The position numbers and the translations under genes were made by a program. Shown here piece by piece: positions 46,644 to 55,894 of a DNA stretch of 64,000 bases (position 1 is the stretch's first letter; each line of letters opens with the position of its first letter). The notes under the pieces are model-generated. The model searched no databases. It saw nothing but the letters and a program-made list of their open reading frames with translations, and had not been told where the DNA came from. Where the stretch lies: contig UBTY01000018.1 of NCBI GenBank assembly GCA_900468535.1, positions 1 through 64,000 on the forward strand, given 5' to 3'. The stretch is from Hyphomicrobiales bacterium (GTDB lineage: Bacteria > Pseudomonadota > Alphaproteobacteria > Rhizobiales > Rhizobiaceae).

Positions 46644-47675
46644 ATGCTCGGGAAGCCCTTCGCCACCATGATCGCAATTGCCATTGGCCTGGCGGCTCTC
46701 ATGCCGCCAGCGTTTGCAGATGGCGATATCGAAGTCCGCAGCCGTATCATCTCCAATTTCAAGATCGGCTCCGATGAAACCAAGTTTGGCTCGCTGGAAT
46801 TCCTCGGCGGGCTCGAGATGGTGTCGCCGCAGCGTCTGTTCGGCTCCCTGTCATCGATCCGCTTTCGCCCGGACAAGACGCATTTCGTCGGCGTCCTCGA
46901 CACCGGCCACTGGATGACCGGTCGCATAGAACGCGATCCCAAGGGCCGGCTCTCCGGCCTTGCCGACGTCGCGATCGCGCCGATGAGAAACCGAGCCGGG
47001 CGCAGCTTTGAGGGCAAAGGCCACATGGACGCCGAGGGCCTGGCGCTGCGTTCTGACGGCGTCCTGGTGTCCTTCGAGCAGGATCATCGCGTCGACATCT
47101 ATCCCGATCCGGGGTTCGAGGCGTTGCCTGCGATCGATACCATCCCCATTCCGTTTCCGAAGAAATCGCTGCGTGCCAATCGAGGCTTCGAAACGACAGT
47201 TGTGGCGCCACTCGACAGCGCCCTCAAGGGCGGCACCCTGATCGTTGCTGAGCGCAGCCTGGATTCATCAGGAAATGCCCTGGCCGCGATCCTGGATGGC
47301 CCCCTGAAAGGAAAGCTGGCGCTCGCCCACTACGGCGACTTCGACGCCACTGATGGCGCCTTCCTGCCTGACGGCGATCTCCTGCTGCTGGAACGCCGCT
47401 TCAACATGGCGGAGGGCATCGGAATGCGCATCCGCCGTATCAAGGCCGCCGACATTCGTCCCGGTGCTGTAATGGACGGCGAGATTTTGCTGCAGGGCGA
47501 CTTCGGCTATCAAATCGACAACATGGAAGGCCTAGACACCTTCACCGCCGAGGACGGCACCACGCATCTGGTGATCGTGTCCGACGACAACCATTCCATC
47601 CTGCAGCGCAATCTGATGCTGGAGTTCCGATTGCTCGAGCCACGAGCCGGCGATACGGCTCGCTTGCAGAATTGA
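46644..47675 (+). CDS. Esterase-like activity of phytase family protein, secreted
   Basis: This 343-residue protein has a signal peptide (about 1-25, cleavage after AFA) and a body matching the 'esterase-like activity of phytase' domain, a beta-propeller-like fold: LGGLEMVSPQRLFGSLSSI, GHMDAEGLALRSDG, and later NMEGLDTFTAEDGTTHLVIVSDDN. Substrate and reaction are unproven for rhizobial members. It begins 21 bases after cobT, a conserved neighbour in rhizobia as I recall, though no link to cobalamin is known. Confidence 0.87.
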   Translation: MLGKPFATMIAIAIGLAALMPPAFADGDIEVRSRIISNFKIGSDETKFGSLEFLGGLEMVSPQRLFGSLSSIRFRPDKTHFVGVLDTGHWMTGRIERDPKGRLSGLADVAIAPMRNRAGRSFEGKGHMDAEGLALRSDGVLVSFEQDHRVDIYPDPGFEALPAIDTIPIPFPKKSLRANRGFETTVVAPLDSALKGGTLIVAERSLDSSGNALAAILDGPLKGKLALAHYGDFDATDGAFLPDGDLLLLERRFNMAEGIGMRIRRIKAADIRPGAVMDGEILLQGDFGYQIDNMEGLDTFTAEDGTTHLVIVSDDNHSILQRNLMLEFRLLEPRAGDTARLQN

Positions 47676-47781
47676 GCGGCCGCCGTCGGACCAACCTGCC
47701 GCGAGGATGACAACTCGGAGCGGGTTAGGTCCAGTCAGGTGTTGAAGGGCCAAGCTACATCGCGCGGCCCATCGTTTTCTC

Positions 47782-48804
47782 TCAGAAAGTACGCTGGAAG
47801 CGCAGGAAGCCCTGAACCTGATCCTTCGCATTGTCGGGATCGTAGTACTGGACGCTGAGCTTGGTCAGCAGGTTGGTCGCGACCTTGTAGTCGACGGTCA
47901 CGCCGGCCCGCCAAGCGTCGCCGCCGGTGAAGTCGCCGTTGCTATCCAGCGAGATCTTGCTGAAATACTGATAGCCTGGAATGACCGCGAGCTTGTCTGT
48001 GAACTTCATGTAGTACTGGGCACCGAGCGCCCATTCAGATTCCTCGTAGTAGTAGTTCGCGCCGCTTGCCCAGAGGCCATAGAGGCCGAGCTGTCCCGGT
48101 CCGATGTCGGCAAACAGGATACCGCGCAGCGCAACTTCCTCGGTGTCCGTGTCGTACCCGGCCAGGAGATAGCCGCTGACAGCGCCAGCCTTGCCGAACA
48201 ACTGGCCTTCGATACCGACATTGTTCGGTCCTTCGCCCGGCTTCGTGCGATAGGCATCCTCGAGCTCGTCGACCATGACACCGGCGCTGAAATTCGGCGT
48301 CTCGTACATGTAGCGGAAAGCGTTATGGATCGTCTGGTTGCTCGAGATGACGTCCGTTTCGCCGGTGCCGATGCTGCGGTCGTTATCCCACCAGGAGTAC
48401 TGCATACCAGCCCGGAAGCCGGCGATGTCGATATAGCCTTCCTGCAGAAGGGCAGTCTGGTTGCTTGCGTTCTCGGCATTGAAGCGGAGCGTGACGACGC
48501 CGGTCAGCGTGCCGTATTCCGTTTCGCTCTTCGATGTCAGCGTCGTCTGTCCACGCGTCCACGACGACCAGTCGGACGTACCGGAGCGATCACGTCCGAA
48601 ACGCTCTTCGACGCGGATGTAGCCACCGATCGAGAGACAGGTTTCTGTTCCCGGAATATAGAAGAAGCCCGTTCCGTACGCATCGCAGACACGTACATAT
48701 TCGACAGGCTCCGGCTCCGCCGCCACGATCGCGTCCGCGGCATGGGCGCCACCGGTCATCACGACCGTTGCAATGGAACTGAGGAGAATGGTTCGGATAG
48801 TCAT
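47782..48804 (-). CDS. Outer-membrane porin, RopA type
   Basis: This 340-residue porin has a signal peptide (about 1-22, cleavage after AHA). It shows the rhizobial/Brucella Omp2-RopA signature near the mature N-terminus (EYVRVCDAYGTGFFYIPGTETCL followed by GGYIR), a predicted 16-strand barrel, and the terminal Phe (FQRTF) that directs BAM insertion. The two Cys near the N-terminus probably form a disulphide. It is monocistronic, convergent with the esterase gene. Confidence 0.94.
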   Translation of the reverse strand: MTIRTILLSSIATVVMTGGAHAADAIVAAEPEPVEYVRVCDAYGTGFFYIPGTETCLSIGGYIRVEERFGRDRSGTSDWSSWTRGQTTLTSKSETEYGTLTGVVTLRFNAENASNQTALLQEGYIDIAGFRAGMQYSWWDNDRSIGTGETDVISSNQTIHNAFRYMYETPNFSAGVMVDELEDAYRTKPGEGPNNVGIEGQLFGKAGAVSGYLLAGYDTDTEEVALRGILFADIGPGQLGLYGLWASGANYYYEESEWALGAQYYMKFTDKLAVIPGYQYFSKISLDSNGDFTGGDAWRAGVTVDYKVATNLLTKLSVQYYDPDNAKDQVQGFLRFQRTF

Positions 48805-48964
48805 GGGAGGTCCCTATCTGCATTAGATTAGGGAAGGATCTATGAGTGATACCTAACAGTTCCGTGACAACATTGCGGCGAAGAGGCCCCTTCCGACGGT
48901 TCGCATAAGATGTTGTGCATACGCAACATAATAGCTACCGCCGTGGCCCGCGAAGCCGCCCGCG

Positions 48965-49306
48965 TCAGACCTGGCTCGTATCCGACAACTCTGGCGCGGC
49001 CGCGCGCTTTTTCCGGAGTTTCCGCAACACCGGGCTCTTTTCCGCTGGGTTCTCGTCATCGTCAGGATCGCTGGTGATGCCGACTTCATCCATCCTGTGG
49101 CTTATTGCGAGCGCGTAGATGGTGTGGAGGATATTCCGATCCGTCACATCAGGGTCGGTAAGAGCCAGCAGAGAGGCACGTACGATCTTCTTACTGGTGG
49201 CATTCGGGCAGCGCTCGAGCACGAAGTTAAAAAGGGCATTCCCCGAAAGACCCTCCGTCGCGCCATCCAGAAGTGCTTCGTATACTTTCTTCCGTTTCTC
49301 CGTCAC
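48965..49306 (-). CDS. Conserved hypothetical protein (113 aa)
   Basis: This soluble, helical protein starts with GTG (MTEKRKKVYEALLDG), preceded by GGAGGG at good spacing. The C-terminus is acidic then basic (DPDDDENPAEKSP, RKLRKKR). There is no signal peptide or membrane helix. I do not recognise a family with known function. It sits alone between the porin and the queuosine-precursor transporter. Confidence 0.68.
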   Translation of the reverse strand: MTEKRKKVYEALLDGATEGLSGNALFNFVLERCPNATSKKIVRASLLALTDPDVTDRNILHTIYALAISHRMDEVGITSDPDDDENPAEKSPVLRKLRKKRAAAPELSDTSQV

Positions 49307-49439
49307 GGCCTATCCCTCCATATGACGCGATTGAGACAATATTTGTCATAAAAACGTCATGAGCAACCATTGCTACGCGTAGTTCGACAATTTTTGCACC
49401 GCAGCGTGGCAGCAACGTGTCGACGATAAGCGTAAAAAA

Positions 49440-49464
49440 ACGGCGGAGAGAGGCACTCCGCCGT
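49440..49464 (-). terminator. Terminator of the queuosine-precursor transporter gene
   Basis: A perfect 9-bp stem (49440-49448 with 49456-49464) lies 26 bases past the stop. On the minus strand it is followed by seven Ts. Confidence 0.9.
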
Positions 49465-49489
49465 GTTTGCAGTCGATGGAAGTTGAGGC

Positions 49490-50125
49490 TTAGTTGGCGC
49501 GTGCGGCCTGCATTGGGCGCAGCACGTTCATCAGTGCGCCATAGGGAAGCAGCATGACGAGGCCGACGATCATCTTGACGGAGAAATCCCCGATCGCCCA
49601 GGAAATCCAGCGAGGCGCCTGAGCGGTGAAGACACCGAGAACAGGCGCGGATTCAAGCGCGAAGGGATCGTTCGCGCCGAAGAAGACGAAGAAGGCCGCG
49701 AAGGCGAAGGAAAAGAAGATTGCCGTGTCGAGCATCGATCCAACCAGCGAACCGACCAGCGGCGCACGCCACCAGGCCTGACGGCGCAGGCGGTTGAAAA
49801 CCGAAATGTCGAGCAACTGGCCAGCCAGATAGGCCGAGCCGGAAGCGATCGCGATCCGCGGAACCGAGGTGTAGAACGACAACGTCACACCGACGACAAA
49901 GCCGGCGAACACGACCTTGCGGGCGGCCCGTGGGCCGAACTGGCGGTTGGTCAGATCGGTGATGAGGAAGGCGACCGGGTATGTGAAGGCACCCCAGGTC
50001 AGGATGTCGGCCAGATTGATGCCGGCGAACTCGGCATTCAGAGGGAACTGCACGAGGAAGTTCGAGGCGACGACGACGAGCGTCATCAGGGCGACATAGA
50101 TAAGCGTAGAGCGTGTCGTCAGCAT
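49490..50125 (-). CDS. Queuosine precursor transporter (YhhQ/VUT family)
   Basis: This 211-residue inner-membrane protein has about six transmembrane helices and matches the VUT/YhhQ family, which imports queuosine precursors (preQ0/preQ1) for tRNA modification. Conserved stretches are WGAFTYPVAFLITDLTNRQFGPRAARKVV and LVGSMLDTAIFFSFAF, with the family's Asp and Arg residues in membrane segments. The ATG at 50125 fits the family; the frame to 50176 begins inside the terminator region of rpmB. I found no preQ1 riboswitch upstream. Confidence 0.9.
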   Translation of the reverse strand: MLTTRSTLIYVALMTLVVVASNFLVQFPLNAEFAGINLADILTWGAFTYPVAFLITDLTNRQFGPRAARKVVFAGFVVGVTLSFYTSVPRIAIASGSAYLAGQLLDISVFNRLRRQAWWRAPLVGSLVGSMLDTAIFFSFAFAAFFVFFGANDPFALESAPVLGVFTAQAPRWISWAIGDFSVKMIVGLVMLLPYGALMNVLRPMQAARAN

Positions 50126-50175
50126 TTTTTTATCCTGGGGTATGCCACCAGTTGGAGAGACAGACCAGCAAAGCA

Positions 50176-50210
50176 AAAGGCTTGTCCGGATATCATCCGT
50201 TCAAGCCTTT
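50176..50210 (-). terminator. Terminator of rpmB
   Basis: A 9-bp outer stem (50176-50184 with 50202-50210) and an inner 5-bp stem (50187-50191 with 50195-50199) form one long hairpin 31 bases past the rpmB stop. On the minus strand the outer arm ends in a run of Ts. Confidence 0.82.
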
Positions 50211-50241
50211 CGAAGCCGTATGAAAAAGAAGCAGTCGAAGC

Positions 50242-50538
50242 TTACGCAGCAGCGGCTTCGGCAGTCTTCTTGACGATCTGGCGACGCAGCAGACGAGCGC
50301 GCATCGACAGTTCGTTTTCGCTTGCCTTGATCAGGAAAGCGTCGAGACCGCCACGATGCTCAACGGAACGAAGAGCAGCAGCCGAAACGCGAAGACGGTA
50401 ACGCTGGCCGAGCGCGTCGGAGATCAGCGTAACCTGGCACAGGTTCGGGAGGAACCGGCGCTTGGTCTTGTTGTTGGCATGGCTGACATTGTTGCCAACG
50501 AGGACTGCCTTGCCGGTCAATTCGCACATGCGGGACAT
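50242..50538 (-). CDS. rpmB: 50S ribosomal protein L28
   Basis: L28 of the large ribosomal subunit, 98 residues. It begins [20 protein letters not shown] and continues with [10 protein letters not shown] and [22 protein letters not shown], the normal L28 pattern. The ATG at 50538 is chosen from the family; the frame to 50613 adds 25 unrelated residues. It is a single gene, as in many alphaproteobacteria where rpmB is apart from rpmG. Confidence 0.97.
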   Translation of the reverse strand: MSRMCELTGKAVLVGNNVSHANNKTKRRFLPNLCQVTLISDALGQRYRLRVSAAALRSVEHRGGLDAFLIKASENELSMRARLLRRQIVKKTAEAAAA

Positions 50539-50775
50539 GGAACACCTATTCTTGTTTTCTCGGCCATCAGCTGCACGCCCACGCAAAATCGGGCTAGCAA
50601 TCCATCGGGCCATGATTGGAAAGTTGCGGTTCTATAGTCAGACAGGCCGTGCGCGTCAAGCCAAACCTTGGCATTTCCCGCAATTCTGTCAAAAAGCTCG
50701 TGTTTGCTTCGTGGCGTGACCGGCGTATAGACCGGAATGAACAGCTTTACCAGCTGCCTGAACAAGGTTCATTTC

Positions 50776-51552
50776 ATGGCTCATCTGAGCAGACGCATTT
50801 TCCTCTCCGCGGCAGCTGCCCTGTTGGCCATTCCCGCCAATGCCAGCGAGATCGTGCACCGCACCGAGTACAAGGTATCGCTCGGCATCCTCACGATCGC
50901 GCGTGCCGCGTTCCTGACGAGGATCGAGGACGACAAGAGCTACCGGGTCTCCGGCGACATCAGCTCCGCCGGCCTTGCCGATCTCGTGACCAATATCTCG
51001 GCCAAGACCAGCGTCGACGGCGTATTGCGTGGCGACCGGCTGCAGGCGTCCCGTTACTATCTCTACTACAAGAGCGGCAAGCGCGCCCGCACCTACGAGG
51101 TCCGCTACAACAACGGCAACATCACCTCGACGACCGTCCGGCCACCCCGCCGCCTGCCGAAAAACTGGGTCGACGTGTCGCCGAGCGACATGCGCTCGGT
51201 GCTCGACCCGATCTCGGGCCTGATCTTCCCTGCCGGCACCAATGTCTGCGCCCAGAAACTGCCGATCTACGACGGCGAGATGCGCATGGATCTCGTTCTC
51301 TCACCGAAGGGAAGCGACGACTTCTCGACGGATGGCTTCAACGGCAAGGCAACGGTCTGCAGCGTTCGGTTCGTTCCACGTTCAGGCTACAAGAAAGGCC
51401 GTAGCGACATCGAATATCTGAGCAAGAGCAGCCGGATGGAAATCTGGTTTGCCAAGGCCGATGCGGCAAATGTATATGCTCCAGTCTACGTCCGTATTCC
51501 AACGCAATATGGACCGGTGACGATCACCGCGGTCAAATACGGCGCAAGTTGA
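50776..51552 (+). CDS. DUF3108 domain-containing exported protein
   Basis: This 258-residue protein has an N-terminal export signal (about 1-21) whose SRRIFLS motif resembles a Tat twin-arginine signal; Sec export is also possible. The body is a DUF3108 domain (beta-rich, with ...KVSLGILTIARAAF and YEVRYNNGNITST). Its function is unknown; an outer-membrane or periplasmic lipid-related role has been suggested only by fold. It is divergent from rpmB and 28 bases before an EamA exporter gene. The ATG at 50776 is preferred to the frame start at 50737, because it begins the signal directly. Confidence 0.86.
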   Translation: MAHLSRRIFLSAAAALLAIPANASEIVHRTEYKVSLGILTIARAAFLTRIEDDKSYRVSGDISSAGLADLVTNISAKTSVDGVLRGDRLQASRYYLYYKSGKRARTYEVRYNNGNITSTTVRPPRRLPKNWVDVSPSDMRSVLDPISGLIFPAGTNVCAQKLPIYDGEMRMDLVLSPKGSDDFSTDGFNGKATVCSVRFVPRSGYKKGRSDIEYLSKSSRMEIWFAKADAANVYAPVYVRIPTQYGPVTITAVKYGAS

Positions 51553-51580
51553 CGGAGCGTGTCTCCGCAAAGGGGGACAG

Positions 51581-52471
51581 GTGAAGCTTCGTGCCACGCT
51601 AATCGGCTTTACGGCCATCCTCATGTGGTCGTTCCTGGCGCTGTTCACGGCTGCATCCGGCACGATGCCTCCGTTCCAGCTGTCGGCGATCTGCTTTGCC
51701 ATCGGCAGCCTTCCCGGCATCGTCGTCCTCGTCCTAAACCCGTCGCGGATCGCGCTGCTGAAGCAGCCAGCCAAGGTCTGGATGATAGGCATAGCCGGCC
51801 TGTTCGGCTACCATTTCCTCTACTTCACCGCGCTTCGAAACGCACCGGCCGTCGAAGCAGGACTGATCGCCTATCTCTGGCCGCTGCTGATCGTCGTCGG
51901 TTCGGCGCTGCTGCCGGGTGAACGTTTGCGCTGGTATCATGTCGCGGGAGCGGTCGCCGGTCTCTGCGGCACCTTCCTGATCGTCAGCCGCAATGGCATC
52001 AATTTCGACGGTGCCTATGCCGTCGGCTACGGCGCCGCTTTTCTCTGCGCCTTCACCTGGTCCGGCTATTCGCTGCTGACGCGCCGTTTCGATGCCGTCT
52101 CGACTGATGTCGTCACCGGTTTCTGCCTGGCGACCTCGGTCCTGTCGCTTGTCTGCCACCTGCTGCTTGAAACCACCGTATGGCCCGAGACCGCCTCGCA
52201 GTGGATCGCCGTTGTCGGCCTGGGGCTCTTCCCTGTCGGAGCGGCCTTCTACGCCTGGGACCACGGCGTCAAGAACGGTGATATTCAGATTTTGGGTGCG
52301 GCAAGCTATGCCGCACCGCTTCTTTCGACCTTGATTCTGACCGTCTTCGGCTTCGCAGAGCCAAGCTGGCGCATTGCGCTTGCCTGCATTCTGGTGACCG
52401 GTGGCGCTGTGCTTGCAGCTCAGGAAATGTTCCGTCGCAAGGCCGCAAACACGGAGCGCGCAACGGCCTAG
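51581..52471 (+). CDS. DMT superfamily exporter (EamA domains)
   Basis: This 296-residue inner-membrane protein has ten predicted transmembrane helices in two EamA halves, like amino-acid or metabolite exporters (YtfF/RhaT-like group). GTG start with GGGGACAG just upstream. Its stop codon overlaps that of the convergent glycine-rich gene within one palindromic CTAG. The substrate is not predictable. Confidence 0.9.
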   Translation: MKLRATLIGFTAILMWSFLALFTAASGTMPPFQLSAICFAIGSLPGIVVLVLNPSRIALLKQPAKVWMIGIAGLFGYHFLYFTALRNAPAVEAGLIAYLWPLLIVVGSALLPGERLRWYHVAGAVAGLCGTFLIVSRNGINFDGAYAVGYGAAFLCAFTWSGYSLLTRRFDAVSTDVVTGFCLATSVLSLVCHLLLETTVWPETASQWIAVVGLGLFPVGAAFYAWDHGVKNGDIQILGAASYAAPLLSTLILTVFGFAEPSWRIALACILVTGGAVLAAQEMFRRKAANTERATA

Positions 52472-53106
52472 CGCATCGCCATCACCATTTTGCAGAGCTT
52501 CACGAGGCCCGGTTCGAAGCCGCCGGATCGCACCACGTCCTTGCAGCGGATTTTCATCCTGGCCTTTTCAGCCGATGACATATCGTTGTACATCGCGACG
52601 AAGCGGCTGTTGTTGCCAAGGCCGGAGCCGCCATTGCCGGAACCGCCGGGACCAGTGCCTGGGTTGCCGCCATCATCCGTCGAAGGGATGCCGAGGCCAA
52701 GGCTAAGCAACGAACTGCCACCGAGGCCGACATCTGCGGATGCGCTCGCAAGCCGCGATCCACCAACGGTCGCGTTGACATTGGCGTTGACGCCGCTCGA
52801 TCCGCCGACGCTCGCAGTGGTTCCGACGCCGAGACCACCGCTACTTCTACCGCCAACGGAAGTACTGCTGTTGACACCGCTCGCGCCGCCGACCGATGCG
52901 TTGACACCGACCCCACCGCTGGAGCTGCTACCGACGCTGGCATTGACCCCGCTCGCACCACCAACCGATACGCTCAAGCCGCCGCTGCCGCCGCGGACGC
53001 TGACGCCATTGCTGCCGCCGATATCCAGAGCACCGGCCACTGATGGCAGCATCAGGACGGCACAGCTTGCAGCGATCAGTGCCAACGACTTTACGTAGTA
53101 AGACAT
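52468..53106 (-). CDS. Secreted Gly/Ser/Val-rich repeat protein
   Basis: This 212-residue protein has a signal peptide (about 1-26, cleavage after AGA). A low-complexity body (about 27-150) is built of repeats such as SVGGASGVNA, SVGGASGVNS and SVGGSSGVNA, spaced 20-30 residues apart. A conserved-looking C-terminal domain (about 165-212) has two Cys (MKIRCKD and LVKLCK) that could pair. The body suggests a surface or matrix protein, which is inference. It shares its stop with the EamA gene. The ATG at 53106 starts the signal peptide; the frame to 53160 does not. Confidence 0.8.
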   Translation of the reverse strand: MSYYVKSLALIAASCAVLMLPSVAGALDIGGSNGVSVRGGSGGLSVSVGGASGVNASVGSSSSGGVGVNASVGGASGVNSSTSVGGRSSGGLGVGTTASVGGSSGVNANVNATVGGSRLASASADVGLGGSSLLSLGLGIPSTDDGGNPGTGPGGSGNGGSGLGNNSRFVAMYNDMSSAEKARMKIRCKDVVRSGGFEPGLVKLCKMVMAMR

Positions 53107-53601
53107 TCCAACCTCCAGATCATCGTTCGCCGGAGCACCATGCTCGGGCTGTGAAAACAAAGAGGAAGCGCGCTTTCCTTATGCGGTCGATCCGAAGCAA
53201 CCGAAGGTGGATGCGTCACGTCTCTTCCGATAAGACCTGAGAATATTCTTGAAGACTAAAATATCAACACTACTTCTCGCATAGGTTTATTTCAGATACT
53301 TCTAAGACTAACAGATCATGAAAGCCGACGCTAAGATTGTCGAAAGACGAGCGTGAATTTGCAACACGCAATCAACATCAAAACACTGATAAAAAACAAT
53401 AAAATTAGTTTATCAGGAACTCCACACATGGAGTGGCGAAAGTTCTTGGCGTTTACTTCGAAGACTAAGCGACTCAGAAGACAAAATATAATAATTCTCT
53501 AATGCAATCAGAAATATTGTGCGACGCACAGAAAAACCAGGCCATAAACTCGGCCCTGGATTGCAGCACGGCCGAGATGCCGGCCATGCTGCCGCTTCTG
53601 C
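53107..53601. other. AT-rich intergenic region between the repeat protein and the MCP gene
   Basis: From about 53230 to 53530 the DNA is distinctly AT-rich compared with the window, and I find no gene in it. It includes the promoter of the leftward repeat-protein gene (53107-53230) and, at its right edge, the MCP terminator. A small RNA or a past insertion could lie here, but nothing in the sequence proves either. Confidence 0.45.
53532..53559 (-). terminator. Terminator of the MCP gene
   Basis: A hairpin of CCAGG/CCTGG plus an inner CC/GG pair with one bulge (53537-53543 with 53552-53559) lies past the MCP stop. On the minus strand it is followed by TTTTT. Confidence 0.75.
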
Positions 53602-55356
53602 TCAGAACTCTTCCCAATTGTCCGCCGCAGGCAGCGCTGCCCCGTGTGCCTTTGCAACCCGGGCGACAAGTTGCAGCGCAGGGGAGCTGACAGGTCTCGA
53701 AGGAGCCCGGATGCTGTAGGCCTCATCGAGACGGAATTGCGCCAGCAGCATGCGAAGCGCTTCAGCTTCCGACGCAAGCTTGTGGCTTGCCGCAGTGCTC
53801 TCCTCGACCATCGCAGCATTCTGCTGTGTCGCCTGGTCCATGGAGTTGACGGCCTGGTTGATCTCCTTGATCCCGGTCGCCTGCTCCTTCGACCCCTCGA
53901 CGATCGCCGCCACGTTGGAGTTGATCTCCCCAACCTGCGTCACGATCGTCTCGAGCGCCTTACCGGTCTGACCAACGAGATCCACGCCGTTCTTCACCAA
54001 CTCGCTCGAGGTTGTAATCAGCGCCTTGATTTCCTTCGCCGCGCTCGCCGAGCGCTGTGCCAGCTCGCGAACCTCCTGCGCCACGACGGCAAAACCCTTG
54101 CCGGCCTCGCCGGCACGCGCCGCCTCGACCCCCGCATTCAGCGCGAGAAGATTGGTCTGGAAGGCAATATCGTCGATCACACCGATGATGTTGGTGATTT
54201 CACGCGATGACTGCTCGATCTGCCCCATGGCGGCGACCGCATTGCGCACAACTTCGCCGGACTGCTCTGCGCCATGCTTTGTCTTTGCCACCAGTTTGCC
54301 CGCCTCATCGGCACGGTGGCTGGAGTCGTTGACTGTTGTGGTGATCTCCTCCAGCGCTGCTGCCGTCTCTTCGATAGAGGCCGCCTGCTGCTCGGTGCGC
54401 TTGGAGAAGCTATCTGCGGCGGCGCCGATCTCGCGGGACCCCGCGGCGATTGCCTGTGCATTTTCGCCAACGGTCTTCAGCGTCTCGGAAAGTTTGGCGA
54501 TGGTTGCATTGAAGTCATGCCGCAGCTGTTCCATCGACGGGACGAAGGCGGCATTGACCGTTTTCGTAAGATCACCTTCCGAGAGCGCGCGCAGCGCCCC
54601 GCCGAGCTGAGTGATCGCGCTCATACGCTGAGTGACGTCGGTTGCGAACTTGATGACCTTATAGACCTTGCCGTTCGCGTCGGTGATAGGGTTGTAAGCA
54701 GCCTGGATCCATATCTCCTTGCCACCTTTGCCGTAGCGCACGAATTCGTTGGCGATGAACTCGCCCTGGGCAAGACGCCGCCAGAAGTTCGCGTATTCTT
54801 CGGTGCGCGTATAGGCCGGATCGCAGAACATGCTGTGATGCTTGCCGGCGATCTCGAAGAGCGAGTAGCCCAGCGCGCCGCAGAAATTCTCGTTCGCGGT
54901 CAGGATTTCACCCTTCGGGTTGAATTCGATAACGGCCTGCGAGCGCGAGATCGCATCGAGCTTGCCGGCGTCTTCGACGGCTTTCATCTTCACGTCGGTG
55001 ATATCGGCGGCGAACTTGACGACCTTGTAGGGTCTGCCGTGTTTGAAGACGGGGTTGTAGGAGGCCTGTATCCAGATCTCGCGTCCACCCTTCGCCAGGC
55101 GCTTGTAGGCACCGGTGTCATATTCACCGCGCCCGAGCCGAGCCCAGAATTCGCGATACTCGTGCGTGGCCGCGTGAGCAGGATCGCAGAACATGCTGTG
55201 ATGCTTACCAACGATCTCGGAAAGGCTGTAACCGACCGCCGCGCAAAAATTCTCGTTGGCGCGAAGAACATTGCCCTTCAGGTCGAACTCAATGATGGCT
55301 TGCGATTTCGAAATGGCATTGAGGATATACTTGGAATCAGAAGATAGGCTGAGCAT
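53602..55356 (-). CDS. Soluble methyl-accepting chemotaxis protein with two PAS domains
   Basis: This 584-residue chemoreceptor has no transmembrane segment. Two tandem, similar PAS domains (about 10-125 and 130-250, each with ...[23 protein letters not shown]) are followed by a HAMP-like link and the MCP signalling domain (about 280-540) with the conserved tip ([23 protein letters not shown]). The last five residues are NWEEF, the xWxxF tether that binds CheR/CheB. Cytosolic PAS receptors sense redox, oxygen or metabolites; the ligand here is unknown. The start at 55356 gives [11 protein letters not shown], fitting related receptors. It resembles McpY-type receptors of Sinorhizobium. Confidence 0.92.
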   Translation of the reverse strand: MLSLSSDSKYILNAISKSQAIIEFDLKGNVLRANENFCAAVGYSLSEIVGKHHSMFCDPAHAATHEYREFWARLGRGEYDTGAYKRLAKGGREIWIQASYNPVFKHGRPYKVVKFAADITDVKMKAVEDAGKLDAISRSQAVIEFNPKGEILTANENFCGALGYSLFEIAGKHHSMFCDPAYTRTEEYANFWRRLAQGEFIANEFVRYGKGGKEIWIQAAYNPITDANGKVYKVIKFATDVTQRMSAITQLGGALRALSEGDLTKTVNAAFVPSMEQLRHDFNATIAKLSETLKTVGENAQAIAAGSREIGAAADSFSKRTEQQAASIEETAAALEEITTTVNDSSHRADEAGKLVAKTKHGAEQSGEVVRNAVAAMGQIEQSSREITNIIGVIDDIAFQTNLLALNAGVEAARAGEAGKGFAVVAQEVRELAQRSASAAKEIKALITTSSELVKNGVDLVGQTGKALETIVTQVGEINSNVAAIVEGSKEQATGIKEINQAVNSMDQATQQNAAMVEESTAASHKLASEAEALRMLLAQFRLDEAYSIRAPSRPVSSPALQLVARVAKAHGAALPAADNWEEF

Positions 55357-55842
55357 TGCAAATCCCCTCCGAGCCCAAGCCACTCCGGGTGGCTCTGGGC
55401 TATGTTGAGCGAAGCCTCTGAGCCTGGATATTCGGCAAAAGCTCAAAGGTCGCAGCGCGTACTTCAGATCGCATCCTGATACGACGTCACAACCAATGAT
55501 TAAGCCCGGGAAGGTTAACGTTTGGTATAAAAGAAATATCTAATTTAATATGCATTATATGCTAAAAGTTGCGATTGATTTCCTGTAGTCAAACGGCTGA
55601 TAGCAGAAAACCAACCAGCGGGCGGCAAACGCCGGCTCCGGCACCCGCCAAGGCGGTATTGGAGACTGCCTGGAAGGCATGGCTTTCAAACCGGCATGGC
55701 GTTCGATCTCGTCGAGCTGGCAGCGGCAATGCAGGCCGCTCCAGACGCCACCCGACACGCTGGGGCAGATCCCATTGGTGCCGATTTCGACAGGCTTCGT
55801 CGTCGCCTGAACCACCGCAACGGCATCATCCACACAAAGAAA
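55357..55842. other. Region between the MCP gene and DUF4167 gene, with coding-like remnant
   Basis: The left half (55357-55560) is AT-rich and holds the MCP promoter. Between about 55640 and 55835 the minus strand shows about 60 codons with strong GC-at-third-position bias but no credible start, and the frame degenerates towards 55555. It may be a gene remnant. I recognise no protein family in it. Confidence 0.4.
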
Positions 55843-55865
55843 AGGCCGCTTCAACGAAGCGGCCT
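55843..55865 (-). terminator. Terminator of the DUF4167 gene
   Basis: A perfect 10-bp stem (55843-55852 with 55856-55865, loop AAC) lies 29 bases past the DUF4167 stop and is followed on the minus strand by TTCTTTG. Confidence 0.88.
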
Positions 55866-55894
55866 CTTCCTTGTCACTCCGGTGGAGCGAAACG

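Noticed and set aside
50126..50241. Possible preQ1 riboswitch before the queuosine-precursor transporter
   Set aside because: The only strong structure is the rpmB terminator; no preQ1 aptamer pattern was recognised.
55690..55840. Resemblance to tmRNA (TTCGACAGG-like stretch)
   Set aside because: No tag-coding sequence and no tRNA-like acceptor structure fits around it.
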